64,000 nt of DNA. Origin: Paramecium tetraurelia (taxonomy: Eukaryota; Ciliophora; Oligohymenophorea; Peniculida; Parameciidae). The position numbers and the translations under genes are program-made. Of this stretch, positions 39,701-52,025 are shown piece by piece. The DNA is taken from NCBI RefSeq assembly GCF_000165425.1, contig NW_001799233.1, forward strand, positions 437,256 through 501,255, read 5' to 3'. Below the pieces are notes generated by a model that was not told where the DNA came from, did not search any database, and saw only the letters and a list, made by a program, of their open reading frames with translations. Position 1 is the first letter of the stretch, and every line of letters starts with the position of its first letter.

Positions 39701-39931
39701 CTTGAAAGCAAAATGGCTATGGTCAGCAGTGAAGTTGAAAGAGTTAAATATAAATACGAAAAATTATAGAAGGAATATGAAGAAAATCACTAAAGATTAT
39801 TAGAAGCTGAAGAAGAGTTAATATAAAATAGTAAAGAGGTTCAAGCTTTAGAGGATGTAAATATTATTTATTATTTCAAGGAATTACATCATACCTAATA
39901 AGAGTTAGCTCAATCTAGAAAATAAGGGTGA
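36736..39931 (+). CDS. 1023-residue coiled-coil protein with recurring KVAMLS.EIER motif
   Basis: From ATG 36736 to TGA 39929-39931 with introns 36760-36785, 36996-37019, 37227-37251, 39670-39694 and 39857-39880; the spliced length is exactly 1024 codons. After a Pro-rich head (about 60 residues) almost everything is heptad-type coiled coil, very rich in Glu, Lys, Leu and Gln. A motif recurs at irregular long intervals: ENKVAMLATEIERK, GKVAMLSSEIERQ, NKTAMLSAEIERR, ENKVAMLSTEIERQ, MKTALLASQIEAQ, SKMAMVSSEVERV. It resembles the repeats that databases have labelled viral A-type-inclusion-like in ciliate structural proteins. A filament or cytoskeletal role is likely; the exact structure is unknown. 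It is convergent with the next gene (44 bp). Confidence 0.85.
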
Positions 39932-39975
39932 ATAAGAGAATGAAAATTATCAATAATACAAATATAATAATAACA

Positions 39976-41541
39976 TCAATTAAAGATTGTATTAATTTGA
40001 TAAAAGATTGGAATACTCTTATCTTAATCTTCTATTTATTTCTTCAAGTGATGCATATGAGATAAAATAGTAAAATCTTCATCTGATAACATTTCAACTT
40101 ACTTTAATGGCTCAATGGTTTCTGGTTGATTTTTGTTATTTTAAGGAACAGTAATTTCATTCTTCTCATCTTTACTTTTTTCAGATGATTTCAAAAATAC
40201 TTTTGGGGCATTAATTGATCCTTCATTGAAATCAATTTAATACGATTGATTTAAGATATTATTATTCCCTAGCCGTATACCTACAAAATGACTCTGTCTA
40301 AAAGCTTATTTTGATTGAATAGATTATAAAATAAATTAAATCCTTGAGACTTCATATATTTAATTAAGTAGAGTTAATTTTTCTTTTGTAAAATCCTTTA
40401 ATTGTTCATAAAACCTTATAAAAGAAGCTGTATCTAGTATTTACTTACCATTCTTGGAAGCACTAGTTATTTAACCAAAAAGGTTACTTTGAAATTAAAT
40501 TTACTACAGTTCTGGGTAATAATAAGTAATTATTGTCTTTAATAGTGTATCTTCTAAAATTTTTGAGTTTACTTAGATGACTATCAATTTTAGCATCATA
40601 AGAGTGGACATGATAGAACCTACATCTGCAAGAATCTCACCTAATTTAGGATAGATAATTTATTGGGTTTCAGACAAACTATCTATTCCAATCAAGAACA
40701 CTCCAAGATATTTATTTCCAAAACTTTATTGAAAGTTACTCTAAGGTAATTATTATGATGTGGTTTGAAAATCACTAATAAGTTTTTAATTCTTGATTGA
40801 TTCTAAAAAGAAACCTGTATCAGTAATTGATGTTGTTATTTTGAATAATAATTAAGTGTACAAAGCAGTTTCTCTATCCAAAATAAAGTAGATTTATTTA
40901 GAAATCATTTCAAAATCTTTCAATTTTGTGTTGTATTACTGCATCTATATGGTTAAGAAAAATGTGTTTAAAGGCTGTTTGAAAAATTCTTCTTGTTTTT
41001 CCTAATTTGCACAATTATCATATTGAGAACTGTCACATTATTCAAATAAGATCATCAACTGCCTTTAACTTTTAGGAGTGTCTTGGCTCAAACCTTATTG
41101 ATTAAGAACCAAAGTTATATCTTGAGGAGTAATGGAAGTTGAAATTCCACTTCTTGTAGGAGGTACTCCAGAATCTAACATTAATTACTTTTTAGAAATC
41201 ACAATGTCATCAACATAGGAAAAATAAGGTGTAATGATATTTTCAGTTTTGGAAAAAGGATCAATAAATTTATCTCCACTCATTCCTACAACTTAAAAAA
41301 TAATCGGATTATATTCAAAAGATACGTCAGCATAATTTTGTGTTGTCTTTTGAATTGAAACTCTTGGTAAAATATCTCCATTTAACCAAAGAAACAATTT
41401 ATAAAATAAATACACCATACTCAAGGTATACAATAAAAGAGATGTTATTCCGCCAAATACACTTTTAAATTGTTTTTCATTCTTAAATATCTCTTATTAA
41501 TAAGACACTCCAAATTAATCAAACCTCTTCAAAAAGTTCAT
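39976..41541 (-). CDS. two-TM ciliate membrane protein (paralogue of 53907-55328)
   Basis: A single exon of 521 codons from ATG 41541-41539 to TGA at 39976. The N-terminus is a short cytosolic segment (FLKRFDQFGVSYQQEIF) followed by TM1 (GGITSLLLYTLSMVYLFYKL). A loop of about 250 residues with few Cys comes next, then TM2 (LGEILADVGSIMSTLMMLKL) and a cytosolic tail of about 190 residues. The order KLGEILADVGSI / YYYPEL / YEVSRIQFILQS recurs in 53907-55328 as KLGQILAQIGSI / YYPEFKEL / YEISRLQFVFQQ, so the two are clear paralogues. The family is abundant in ciliates to my knowledge, but no function is established that I can cite. Confidence 0.8.
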
Positions 41542-41831
41542 TTCCCTAGATTATTAAAATAATTTTTATTATAGTTATAGATTTTATATTTTAGTATAAA
41601 TCATTTAATTGTATCTACTAAAAATAAAGAATCCCACTTATCACACATTTAGCTCATAAAACTTACTCAAATTTCATGTATCAAAAATGAAGTATCCACT
41701 CAAGATCACCAAAGTCATTAATATTTTGGTTATTCGAGAATATAAAGTCAACGTTAATATTTATAAATAAAAAGAAGAGTTTTTCTAGAATATTAGAGAA
41801 TATTAGCTTTGTTAATTAAAATATCATAAAA

Positions 41832-44335
41832 ATGGATGAAAAGGAATTTTAGAATAGAACATGCTAATAGCATTCACATCAAATAATTGCAGTGGATTTA
41901 AAATTGGCAAATACATAAAATGAAAAATATTTATGTGGCAAATGTTTGATTCTGAGGATAGAAGGGCAACAAATTCTATTACTTACCGAGTTAATTGAAA
42001 TGATCAAATAGATGAAGAATGATTAGAAGAAGCAGTTCATGGAAAATAATTAGACCTAATTGAGTTATATGAAATAACTATAATAATCATTGAAAGAATG
42101 CAATCAACATGTTAAAGAAAAAATAGAATAAACACAAAATAATATTGAAATTCAGATTTAAGATAGTAATAAGGACATAAAAACAAAGGAGGAAGATTAA
42201 GAAGAAGTTGATCTGGATAAAGATATTGAATCCGTATCATACTATTACAATTCTAATAAAGAATATGAATTACCTTAAAGAGAATAAAACATTAATGCTA
42301 TTTCATAATTAATAGAAAATGTATAAAATCAAATTGGTTCTATTTCAAACGCTTTTCAATACTAAAAGATTTTAGAATCATTATAAAATATCAAAACTCA
42401 ATTCCAAATTGAAATGCCATCTGATAAGGACATCAAGGTAAAATTGAATGAATATTTAGATTTGTGAACAACATGGCTTAGAAATTATTATGGTCAATTT
42501 AGAATAAGGCCAATAAGAACACAAAAGGATAGCATGTTCAAAATGTATATAAGAGTTTTCTCAGAAATATACTACCCTTGATGATGCAGATGAAAATTGG
42601 ACAAATTTTAAAATAAACTCCAAATAAATGATATCAAAGTATAGCAAGAATAGGGAGTCTAAATTTAATTAAGCTGTTACATTTATTACAAATTTAAGAG
42701 ACAAATATTAAGGAACATTGACTGCAATCATTAATGATTTGGAAACTAACAGAGTAATCACAGAAAAACAATTGTCGCCTTTTCCATTATATTAGAAGAA
42801 TATTTATTAATTAGACTAAAATCAATTACAAGAAATATTGGAAGCTCTGAGTTAAAAAGATCTATACAGACCATTAAAATTAAAGTTAGCACAATAAGAT
42901 TAATTAGATTCAATCTTTTATCATAAGCTTAAAGAAACATTAGAAAATCTTGTAAAATACGATCTCCTAACTAAGGAGTAAATAATAATGATAGAAAAGA
43001 ATTATGAAGGTATACTAAATTAAATATTTAGACTTTTTAATACTAAATGAAGATGAAAAATAGAACGTCTCTAATTGCAATGAAATTAAATAATTTTTGG
43101 AAAATACATCTTTGCTTTAATCCTATATGGCTATTGTTGAAGAATCAATTTAACTATATAACAATTTGTAAAATTAGGTTGATAGCTTAAAGGAAAAAGG
43201 AGAATTGACCAAATTATTGAATTAGAAATAACCCAGAAAGTCAATTAGGAAGGGTGAACAAACGGATCAAATTAAATAGTCGGATTTAGAATCACTATTT
43301 TAAAGATAATATTCATAATTTAATTAAATTTCAAAGAAGTACAAGGAATTGTTGATTTTATACAAAGATGAAAATTTAATCTCATAATTATAAGGAAGTT
43401 TGAAAAAAGAAATAAATGTTTAAAACTAATTAAAAGAGAAAATATAATAATTAGAAAATCAAATTTAAAATCTTAAGTAGGATTTTGAAAAACAGAAGTA
43501 ATAATTAGAACAGTCTTTAGCTCAAAATAATGAATCAGAAAAACAATTATAAGCAAAGCTTGAATAAGAAACCTAAAAGCTAGAGCATCAAAAAAAGAAA
43601 TCTGAAGAATAAGACTAAAAATTCATTTAATAAATTGAATTATTAAATAAAACAATAACTGATGTTAATGCATAGATTAAAAATAGTTTGCAATCCAAAG
43701 ATCAATAAATAAGTTCAATTTAATCACAACTTTAAAATTCTCAAAATTCATTAAATAAGTTATAATAAACTTATAATGAAGTTATTAAAGAAACGAAAGC
43801 TAAGCCTAGTGTACTATAAGATGCTCATTATTAGAAGATATTATAAACTATAGAAGAAAAATCAAAATAAGTTATTAAATGCTCAATTCCTGTCTATTGT
43901 GGGTCTAAGGATGGATTAAACCATACCTCATTTTGGAATAAAGTATATGGCAGAAAGAATTTATTAATGGTTTTTAAATCAAACACAAATTATGTTTGTG
44001 GGGCGTTTTCCCCATGTTAATGGTTGTAGCACATAGGTAATTATGTTTTAGATGACACATTACAGTCGTTCTTATTTTCCTAAAATCATAATTAGATTTA
44101 TCCTTTAAAAGCAGCTAATAAAGCGTATGCAATCTATTGTAATTCATCATACGGGCCTACTTTTGGTTCTGCGCACGATTTATATATACCTTCAAATTTT
44201 AATAGTGCTACCTCAAATTTAGGTTCAGCATATTAGTGTGATTAATATGGGAGCATTACAACCTCAACCCATTTGTTTGGTCAATCAAGTGTTTAAATAA
44301 CTGAATGCGAAATATTCGAAATAGTATTTAAATGA
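41832..44335 (+). CDS. double zinc-module / coiled-coil / TLDc-domain protein
   Basis: 819 residues from ATG 41832 to TGA 44333-44335 with introns 42438-42459 and 43010-43031 (22 nt each). There are two similar Cys/His modules: residues about 10-40 (CQQHSHQIIAVDL .. CGKC) and about 205-235 (CEQHGLEIIMVNL .. CSKC). Each has the C-x2-H..C-x2-C layout of a B-box-like site. A long Gln/Glu/Lys coiled coil runs to about residue 650. The C-terminal 150 residues are a TLDc domain: YCGSKDGLNHTSFWNKV, VCGAFSPCQW, SFLFSQ and YGPTFGSAHDLYIP. Known TLDc proteins act in oxidative-stress protection and bind V-ATPase; whether that holds here is unknown. Confidence 0.88.
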
Positions 44336-44732
44336 ATTTATCTTGTTAAAATTATGTAATATATTCAACATTATGTCTAGAAATCTTCATTATTTAACAT
44401 TAAATTAAGAAAAAAAATAAATTTTATTTAATATATTTAACAAAAGAACAATTTAATTTTGATTATATTTTTATTTTATATTGAGAATATTATTCTTACT
44501 TAATGGCAATATTCATTCAATTATTGCAGTATTCTAAGGTTCTAGCAAGTTAATGTGCAATAAAATTAGTTATACTATATCTACTATTCTCATAAAATAC
44601 TGAGCAATCATTATTAAATGTTAGATATCAATCTTGTTCATATTTCAATCAATTAATCTTTGCAATAAATTTTTTAGAATTTTGATTTGAGAAAGATTTT
44701 TGATTACATGATTTTTGAATAAAATTTATAGT
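44336..44732. other. AT-rich intergenic stretch, no gene seen
   Basis: About 400 bp between two + strand genes. Only short, AT-driven frames are present. It probably carries the promoter of the next gene. Confidence 0.5.
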
Positions 44733-46317
44733 ATGTAATCATAACATGCTTAGAGTATTTCTACTGGATATCTCCTCCAAAAAAACTATATAAATAAACT
44801 TTATACGCTTTCAGATAGTGTCTGTTAATAAAGAAAGATTGTTATTCCAAAACAAATTAGTTTAGATAAGGAATAATTATATGAGGAGTTAATTCGAGAA
44901 AAATAACATCACAAGGCTTTGTAAAATGAAATAAACAAACTAAAAGCTAGACTATAATGTTATGAAAAAGATTTAGTTATTTAAGGCGAGGTGGATTATA
45001 AAAGGGAATTAAAATAAGCATTAATAAGACTGAAAAATAAAGAAGAAGAAGTTATTGAATTGACGTAGAGCACTAATTATAAAAAATTTATAGAGTTGGA
45101 GAGAACTATATAATCATTAAAATATGAATTAGAAAAATATTATGTATATGAAAAGTTTTAAGGAAGCACTGAGTCAATAATTAATGATAATATTGAATTA
45201 TTCTAAAAATTATAATAATCCGCTTAACAAATCAAGGAATTAGAAAAAATTAAAATAGAGTATTTCTCAATAGCTAGAAAGCATTAATAGTTGTAACTTG
45301 TATTATAAGCAAAAGATTAATAATTATAAAAATTTAGAGAGAGAGATCATTTAAGTGAAATGAATGTAAAGCATTCTAATAAAAACGAATTTTAATTAAG
45401 GGAAGAGTTAATAACAAAGGATGAAGAAATATCTCATCTCAAAACCTAATTGGCAATTGCTAGAAAAACTAATGCGGAAGATAAAGCTCTTATAGATTAG
45501 ACTCAATAAGAACTTCAATAAAAAATAAATTAGCATGAGTACGAAAGACAGAATTATAAAGAGAGGATCGAACATTTGTAAAAAGAAATTTAATAATTAT
45601 CTGAAAAAGCAAGAAATTTTGATAGATATTTGACTGTCAATTAAAAGAGGAAAACTACCTATGTTGATGATCAACAGTCAAATTCTTAATACACATAAAT
45701 TTAAGATAGTGATTAAATGGTGAAAAGCATATAAAAGAGCCAAGTAGAAGACATCGCAACTGAACTCAAATTGACGTTAAGAAAAAACAATATTTCTTTA
45801 TAAGATGCAGAAAAAGTACTTTCTTAATTTATTGTAGCTATTATTTAAAGGAAATGAAATATCAATCTAAGAGTTGGAGTAACTATTAGGAAGAGAGCCA
45901 TTTAAAGTATTAAGTTCAAATATGTTAGCTAGGTATATGATAGAGGATATTTAAGATAAGTATATCTTTATTACAATTATTAGAGAATTCGAGTATAATC
46001 CTGAATTAAAATCTCCTGTCCCTCACGTTAGAAGTGTATTTCGAACATTACTGTAACACTATTCAGTGAACTTTGATGATTAAACACTTTAAACAGTATC
46101 TAAGGCTTGTTTGTAAATATTCGAGTTTTGCACGAGAAAAAACATTTCAAAACTATACTAATAAGAATTGCTGGATTGCATTTCATAATTAGACTTACAA
46201 TGGAATTCAAAATGCTTTGATTGTTTTCAGCAATTATATTTTAATAAATTTAAAGGATTCCTGCAATTTGATATCCAAAATATAAAAAAATTGTTTGAAG
46301 AATTTGAGATTTAGTGA
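44733..46317 (+). CDS. coiled-coil protein with globular C-terminal region
   Basis: 520 residues from ATG 44733 to TGA 46315-46317 with one 22-nt intron (GTACTT..TTGTAG) near 45815. The start is set by the in-frame upstream sequence MQSQHAQSISTGYLLQ; the frame is open with no stop from there on. Residues about 50-330 are coiled coil rich in Gln, Lys and Glu. Past the intron a segment (GNEISIQELEQLLG) looks weakly EF-hand-like, followed by a helical globular part with several Cys. Such layouts occur in basal-body and axonemal proteins; that is only a suggestion. No family is recognised. Confidence 0.72.
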
Positions 46318-47027
46318 TTTTCGTTATTAATATTATATAATAATTTTATAATTTAATTTATATTCATTATTAAAATTGGTTTTAAAATTCTTTAATTGCT
46401 TATAAAATTGTATTATTTATAAAATAGCACATTTATAAAAATGGATACATTATATTCCTCATTCTTGTAAAATGTGAAATATATGATGTATTAATAATTG
46501 AATCTAAAAATACTATCTATACAAAACAGTACACTCTTACTCTTTGTTATTGGTTACTCTTTTAAATTAAATATAAAATAGCAATTAATTTATTATAAGT
46601 TTAACTTTATTTTATAAGAAAATAAAGCATTAAAGTTAAAATTTCGCTTATCAGTTAATAAATTCTCTTTTATTTAGTAATGATTTTAAAATTAGATAAT
46701 AAATAAGGCTTTGTGAGAAAAAGAAATGCATAAAAATATAAAAATTAATATATTTATTTTCTCATTCGAATTGATTTCGTAATAAAAATTATTAAATAAT
46801 TTTACTCATCTAAAAGTAAATCAAAATCGAACATAATTCTTTATATATATTTATTCAATATATTTATGATGCTTAGTATGTCTAAGAGTGCTGCAAAAAT
46901 GGATTTTATAATTTTACCAAGCCAAAAATATTTTGTTTAAATTGATGAAAATATATACAACTATGAATTCAAAATTGTTCACTCATTCACTTCATTTGAT
47001 GAAGTTGTATTCTTTTATAAAACTTCC
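46318..47027. other. AT-rich intergenic stretch, no gene seen
   Basis: About 0.7 kb between convergent genes. Runs of A/T, no tRNA fold and no frame with convincing composition. Confidence 0.5.
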
Positions 47028-47433
47028 TCATTAGAACACTTGCATCTACATTATTTAAAGATTATACTTTTTATATTACACTTCTTTAATGTCCAACATT
47101 GAAAGAAACACTTTCTTCTTCTATGGTTTATTTTGGTCATTCACTTGCTCCAATTATTTTTTAGGAGCTCTAATAATTTTTTTTTTCACAGGAATGCTGG
47201 CTTTTGCTTAAATCAAGGGAGTATCCTCATTTTTTGAAAGTTAAGAGTATAGAAATTCGGCTTAATTTGGTAATTAGTTATTGGCTGATTAGTAAAGTGA
47301 ATTTTGAAAGGCTTAAGCACTATAATATTATAATCTTATAGTACTTTAACATTTGATTATACATGAGCATCTACTGTTGGATGTATTACTGCTAAAAATA
47401 AAGGTTTTGATGGAAATAGTTAAAGCAATGCAT
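47028..47433 (-). CDS. small Gln/Lys-rich protein, unknown
   Basis: 126 residues with one 25-nt intron (47320-47344). Start ATG 47433-47431, stop TGA at 47028. The N-terminus is Gln/Tyr/Met-rich (QQQYIQQQMLMYNQML) and the C-terminus is basic (IPVKKKIIRAPKKQLEQVND .. KPQKKKVFL). The intron matches the local consensus and the spliced length is exactly 127 codons, which supports reality. No domain is recognised. Confidence 0.5.
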
Positions 47434-47687
47434 AATTAAATTATAAGGGTATTATTAAAAGAAAAAGATCTGGTTAACAGAGTTTTATATACAAAAATCA
47501 TGCGTCATATTGTTACTTACATATGATCTTGCATAATAATAATAATTATTTTATCTTTATAATAATTATAATATTTATTTTACTATTAATATTGGAATTA
47601 ATATTATAAAGAGAAAATTATGAAAATGACAATTAATGCTTGTGTGGTTTTTATGATTTTTTAAATTAAATTATTTTCTTATTATAA

Positions 47688-48860
47688 TCATATCTTTGCT
47701 TTCGTAAATGAGATCTGAATATTTCTTCCATCAACTTCTTCATTGTGCATTAAAGCCATAATTTCTAATGCCTATTTCAAGCTTTCCATCTTGACTAAAC
47801 ACATAAATTTAAACTATGAATTCAACACTTTGACAGCCTAAATAGATCAAAGCAATACTTCCACTACGCCGTATTCAGAGAAGATGTCCCACATTGTTTC
47901 TGCATTGGAGGACACCTTTTTAAGATTTGAGATATGAAGAACTTAACTTGGAGGTAATAATATCATTTTATTATTTGCATTAAATCTGGATATAAATTTC
48001 TGAATACCTATCTGTATCTTCAGAGCCTATGTAATAATCTTGCTCTCTATAAAGAGTGTCTAGACCGACTAGTTTCTCAATAGAATCATCAGCTGCGAAT
48101 GTGATTTATAAGTTGCTTTCGAAAAACTGGATATTTTGGCAGTGTTAATAAACGAAATAAGCCTAATCTTCTTTTAAATATTTCACCAAAGCGAAATTCT
48201 TCAGACTACAGTGATGATTAATAACAATATGTTACTTAATTAAAATAATTTTATCAATGTTACCAAAATTGCTAAAGATATTGTAAATTTTTAGTGCATC
48301 TAAGTCTTTGCCTTGGATGCCATTCAAACAGACTGTTTTTGTTGATTAAATGTTTTTTGAAGAGGGAATAAGTTTTTAGCTAATTGGCAGTACAGTTGCG
48401 CTTTAAGGTTTTGAATCAGCATCATTTATGACTACAATTCATATAACTTTAAAAATTACTTTCATTCAATGAAGTGGAATGCCTATTTTTGAACGTGCTG
48501 GATGTCGTATCCTCAATAGTCTCAAAGGATCCAACAGTAAACGAACCATGTAATTTGTCTTCTTAATAGTAGGAGCACTTTATAAAATTGGATGATAGCT
48601 GATCTAAAGCCTTTTTTGCATTTTTAGCTGCATCTGTATTAGCCATCTCAACTAAAACTTTACATTCCATTAATGACCGATTCAAAATTTTAACTTGTAG
48701 GACTGGTCCATACCTTGCTTATCAAAAATTAATTTTACTGATTCATCAAAGAGCTAAAGTATTCAGGGTTCAGATTTGATGGCGGAGCAGTTAGAGTTAG
48801 TAATAAAAAATGTGAATTATGGAGAGATTCTGGCAAATTTGGTGAAGAGTAGCTAAACAT
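47688..48860 (-). CDS. PTB/hnRNP L-like RNA-binding protein (three RRMs)
   Basis: 358 residues with four introns (21-28 nt). Start ATG 48860-48858, stop TGA at 47688. Three RRM-type domains: residues about 15-110 (YFSSLMNQYGPVLQVKILNR .. ECKVLVEMANTDAA), about 155-245 (KTVCLNGIQGKDLDALKIYN .. NFGNIDKIILI) and about 275-358 (QVLHISNLKK .. WDIFSEYGVVEAVKVL). The protein ends in QISFTKAKI, matching the C-terminal beta strand of polypyrimidine-tract-binding proteins (animal ending VSFSKSTI). By family knowledge these bind pyrimidine-rich RNA and regulate splicing, polyadenylation or translation. RNP1/RNP2 aromatic residues are largely missing, as is normal for PTB-type RRMs. Confidence 0.88.
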
Positions 48861-49214
48861 ATATACTTATTTATTTAATAATTTTCATTTCCAGTTTTTA
48901 TTTCAAATATTAATATCTTCCAAAGTCGGATCCTTATTTATAGATTTATTATTAATAAATTTCTATAGATCAGAGGGAGAGATCAATCATTTTCATAAAA
49001 AGTATTAATTAATATCAATGTCCAATATTTAACTGCGATTTTTAATTAAAACAATAAAATAGTATGTAGAAATTATTCAATTTTATAAGCAGATATTTAA
49101 TTGTAGAACAGATTTACCCTTTAAATTTTATATATTGTTATTTTTTCTAAATTCTCTTGCATCAGAGAACTACTAAAACTAAAAATTAATTTATAAAAAT
49201 GTTGAATATCTCAT
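48861..49214. other. AT-rich intergenic stretch, no gene seen
   Basis: About 350 bp between two minus-strand genes. No supported feature apart from the presumed promoter of the RNA-binding-protein gene. Confidence 0.5.
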
Positions 49215-51490
49215 TCACAATTATGATTGACTTTTCGACTTGATCTAACTTTTAATAACTTATTCTTCTTTATTATATTTGTTCACTGGATTTTAGAGGG
49301 AATATGTTGTTGAAAAATTCACTTTCGCCTCATTATATGATGTAGTTTCATCCTACTCTTCTTATTTAAAACAACTTTCAACAAAATATTACATTGGTAA
49401 AACAGAACTTAAAAATGAAATGAGAATTGAGGCAATAGCCCAATAACTCGTACTTCCAGTTATTTAATAGTTAAAAATTAAGTATCCTGCTGCATAAATA
49501 ATTGGTAGATATTCCATCATTTCTGTCATCAAAATTGATAATTGAACCGAAGGAGTATGCTTAACAGTCATTCTATTACAAATAACATACTAAAATTATT
49601 AATTAATAAAGTACTTTTTCTGCTCCATAATATAATGCCAAACCCACAAAACTAGTGATATACCCAGCAGGAGTCAATGGAGTATAGAAAAATGTAATAA
49701 ATAGAGTTTTCATTATATCAGCATATTTCAACTCTATCATATGCTCACTATGTTCATATAAACTATTTAATTCTTTTTGAGTTACGGCTTTGTTGAACTT
49801 CTTAATCCACCATAATTTCAATGATTTTACTATTCTGTTTGGATCAACAAGAGTAACTATAGGTGGGATTATTGCATTTGTCATGAAAAAATATGTTTCT
49901 GTGTAAATGAGACCACCTGGCCCAAATAAATTACGAGTGTATATTGTGCTTGCTAAAAATGCAATAATAGCTGAATTAACAAACAACATCAATGATAATT
50001 TGGAAGCTAATGATACCGTATAAAGTGAATAGGTTTCATAACTTTCGAAACCCACTAGAAAATTAGAAAGGCGTCCAACAACAAAAGAATTTATAAAAGT
50101 AGTTAATAAGGCTGCTATCATTGAGCTCATATTCTTAGATTTTTATTGTGAAGGTAAAGAAACCTACACAACACCCTAATCAGTTTCTACATCAACTAAG
50201 GTGGCTGGAACATTTGAGGCATCCTTTGCTTAAATTTTAGCCAATTCTAGCAATGTAATTAAGAACAAAGCTATTACAATTTAAGAAAAAGTGAAACCAA
50301 GCAATCTAACCCAAAACCTTCTATTATCATTGTGAACAATATTGTCCCAAATAACATCTCCAGGTTCAGGAGCTTGATCAACTTTTATAAAGGTATCATT
50401 AAGCTCTAGGCTCTTTGCTTCTTAAATGATACATCCAAAAAATATATTAGAGATGACTTATTTCGTTCTATAATTTGAAGATTTTAAAATTATTTATTTG
50501 TGATCCTCATATTTCAAAGATAAAAAAGCTGTTCCAGAAAATAAATCGAAGTCAGATTAGATTCTTAATGCTTCAGCGGTGATCTAATTTTGCTTTTGCT
50601 TTTTCTATTCATTTAAATTTAATAATTGATCATTATCATTCTTTTCTAGAGCAATTTTCTGTAATTTGACTATTTCTTCCAATTCTAATTCCATATCCTT
50701 TAGAGTATTAGCATAGAAGATATAATCTATTTCCATAACTTCTACCTCAAATTTCTTTTCAAAAAATTCTTTTAATTATTATTGTTTGCAGTCCTTTGGA
50801 ATGTCTTTAACAATCAAAGTGTAATCAGAAGGTGTATTTTCTTTAATATCACAGTCATTGTCTATAATTAATTAAGATTTTCTAAAGAAGAATATTATGA
50901 CTAAAATGAAGATGACACTGGAAAAATTAAAATAATGTGGCAACTAAGTTAAAATTGTTTAAAATCTTTTATTCGCTAATGATGATCGTGCAATCCAATC
51001 ATTTAAACAATAATTATGTACTTATTCTTTCCATGAATCTTGTTTTTGCACTTCTTTATATTGATGTTGCACTTAAACAACTAAATCTTCACAATCGTTG
51101 CTAGTTAAGTTTGAAACAAGTTAGTATTGTCCAGATGTTAAGAACAGTACTCCCACTATCATAAGACAACATTTTATGAAATTAAAATAGAGTGGATAGC
51201 CTGAACCTAGGAAAGAAAAGGCCATCTCATCCCTCTGTAAGTCAATTTGTGTTTTGTGCTAAATTAATAGTGGTATAATATTACGATTTGTTGTTTGCAA
51301 CAAGGGCAAATATTTACTGTTTCACCCTCCTTATAGGGGTTAGGAATACCTACTTTACAGGCGAGCTAGAAATTTATTGTGAAATTACTTAATGTTGCTA
51401 AGCGATTGTGTAGTTTGGAGGAATCATATGTTCATCATATTAATCAGATGTATAAAACTCTAACTATCCATTTTTCAAAGTTGCTGTCAT
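49215..51490 (-). CDS. OSCA/TMEM63 (CSC1)-type channel with N-terminal CPCC zinc module
   Basis: 733 residues with introns 51366-51388 (23 nt), 51259-51284 (26 nt) and 49590-49614 (25 nt); the spliced length is exactly 734 codons. ATG 51490-51488 is chosen because two good introns join this upstream part in frame to the more obvious methionine at 51225. Residues about 35-60 carry a zinc-ribbon-like ACKVGIPNP..GETVNICPCC. TM helices flank a cytosolic RRM-like insert (SDYTLIVKDIPKDCKQQQLK). The OSCA/TMEM63 signature APEPGDVIWDNI follows, then multiple TM helices with FGPGGLIYTETYFFM and FITFFYTPLTPAGYITSFVG. Known members are mechanosensitive or osmosensitive cation channels. The tail is polar and rich in Lys and Ser. 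Confidence 0.87.
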
Positions 51491-52025
51491 TAAGAGTTGT
51501 TGTGTCTGCTGGTCGCATCACTTGCATTAAGAATATTTGAAATTTTAGAAATTATTGATTGATATATATTTAAATTGATTTTTCAATTTATTTCATAGTT
51601 TATATATACTTTATCGAATAAAAATGATTTGCTTTCAAATAAAAAAAAAGTGTTTTGTTATGAATTCATTTAAATAGTTTTTGAATTCAAAACACACTAA
51701 TAAAATAAATGAATTTTATATCTCAAATTAATTCTGATTGCTTCTTATTAAACCGAAAGTGATTTGATTTTGATCTTTTTTTTTGTCTAATTCTTTTGAT
51801 TATTTTAAGTTTGGAAATATTTTAGTATTCGTTGAAATAAAAGAATAGCAATATCTACTTATTTATAATTTAATATTCATTATATATTCATAATGAACTT
51901 TTATTAGAAGAAGCTTTTGTGGTCATTTAGCAAATAATGACCTTTTTTGGATTAAACCTCCTTAAAATAAATTAGACATATAGCTCGAAGGGTTTTTCAT
52001 TATTTTAAGATAGAATAATCTGAAA
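51491..52025. other. region 5' of the PH kinase; N-terminal exon unresolved
   Basis: About 0.5 kb between divergent genes. From about 51897 the kinase frame is already open and reads like the start of its PH domain ([20 protein letters not shown]), but no in-frame ATG is present, so a first exon or intron may lie here unseen. The part before 51890 shows no gene. Confidence 0.4.
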
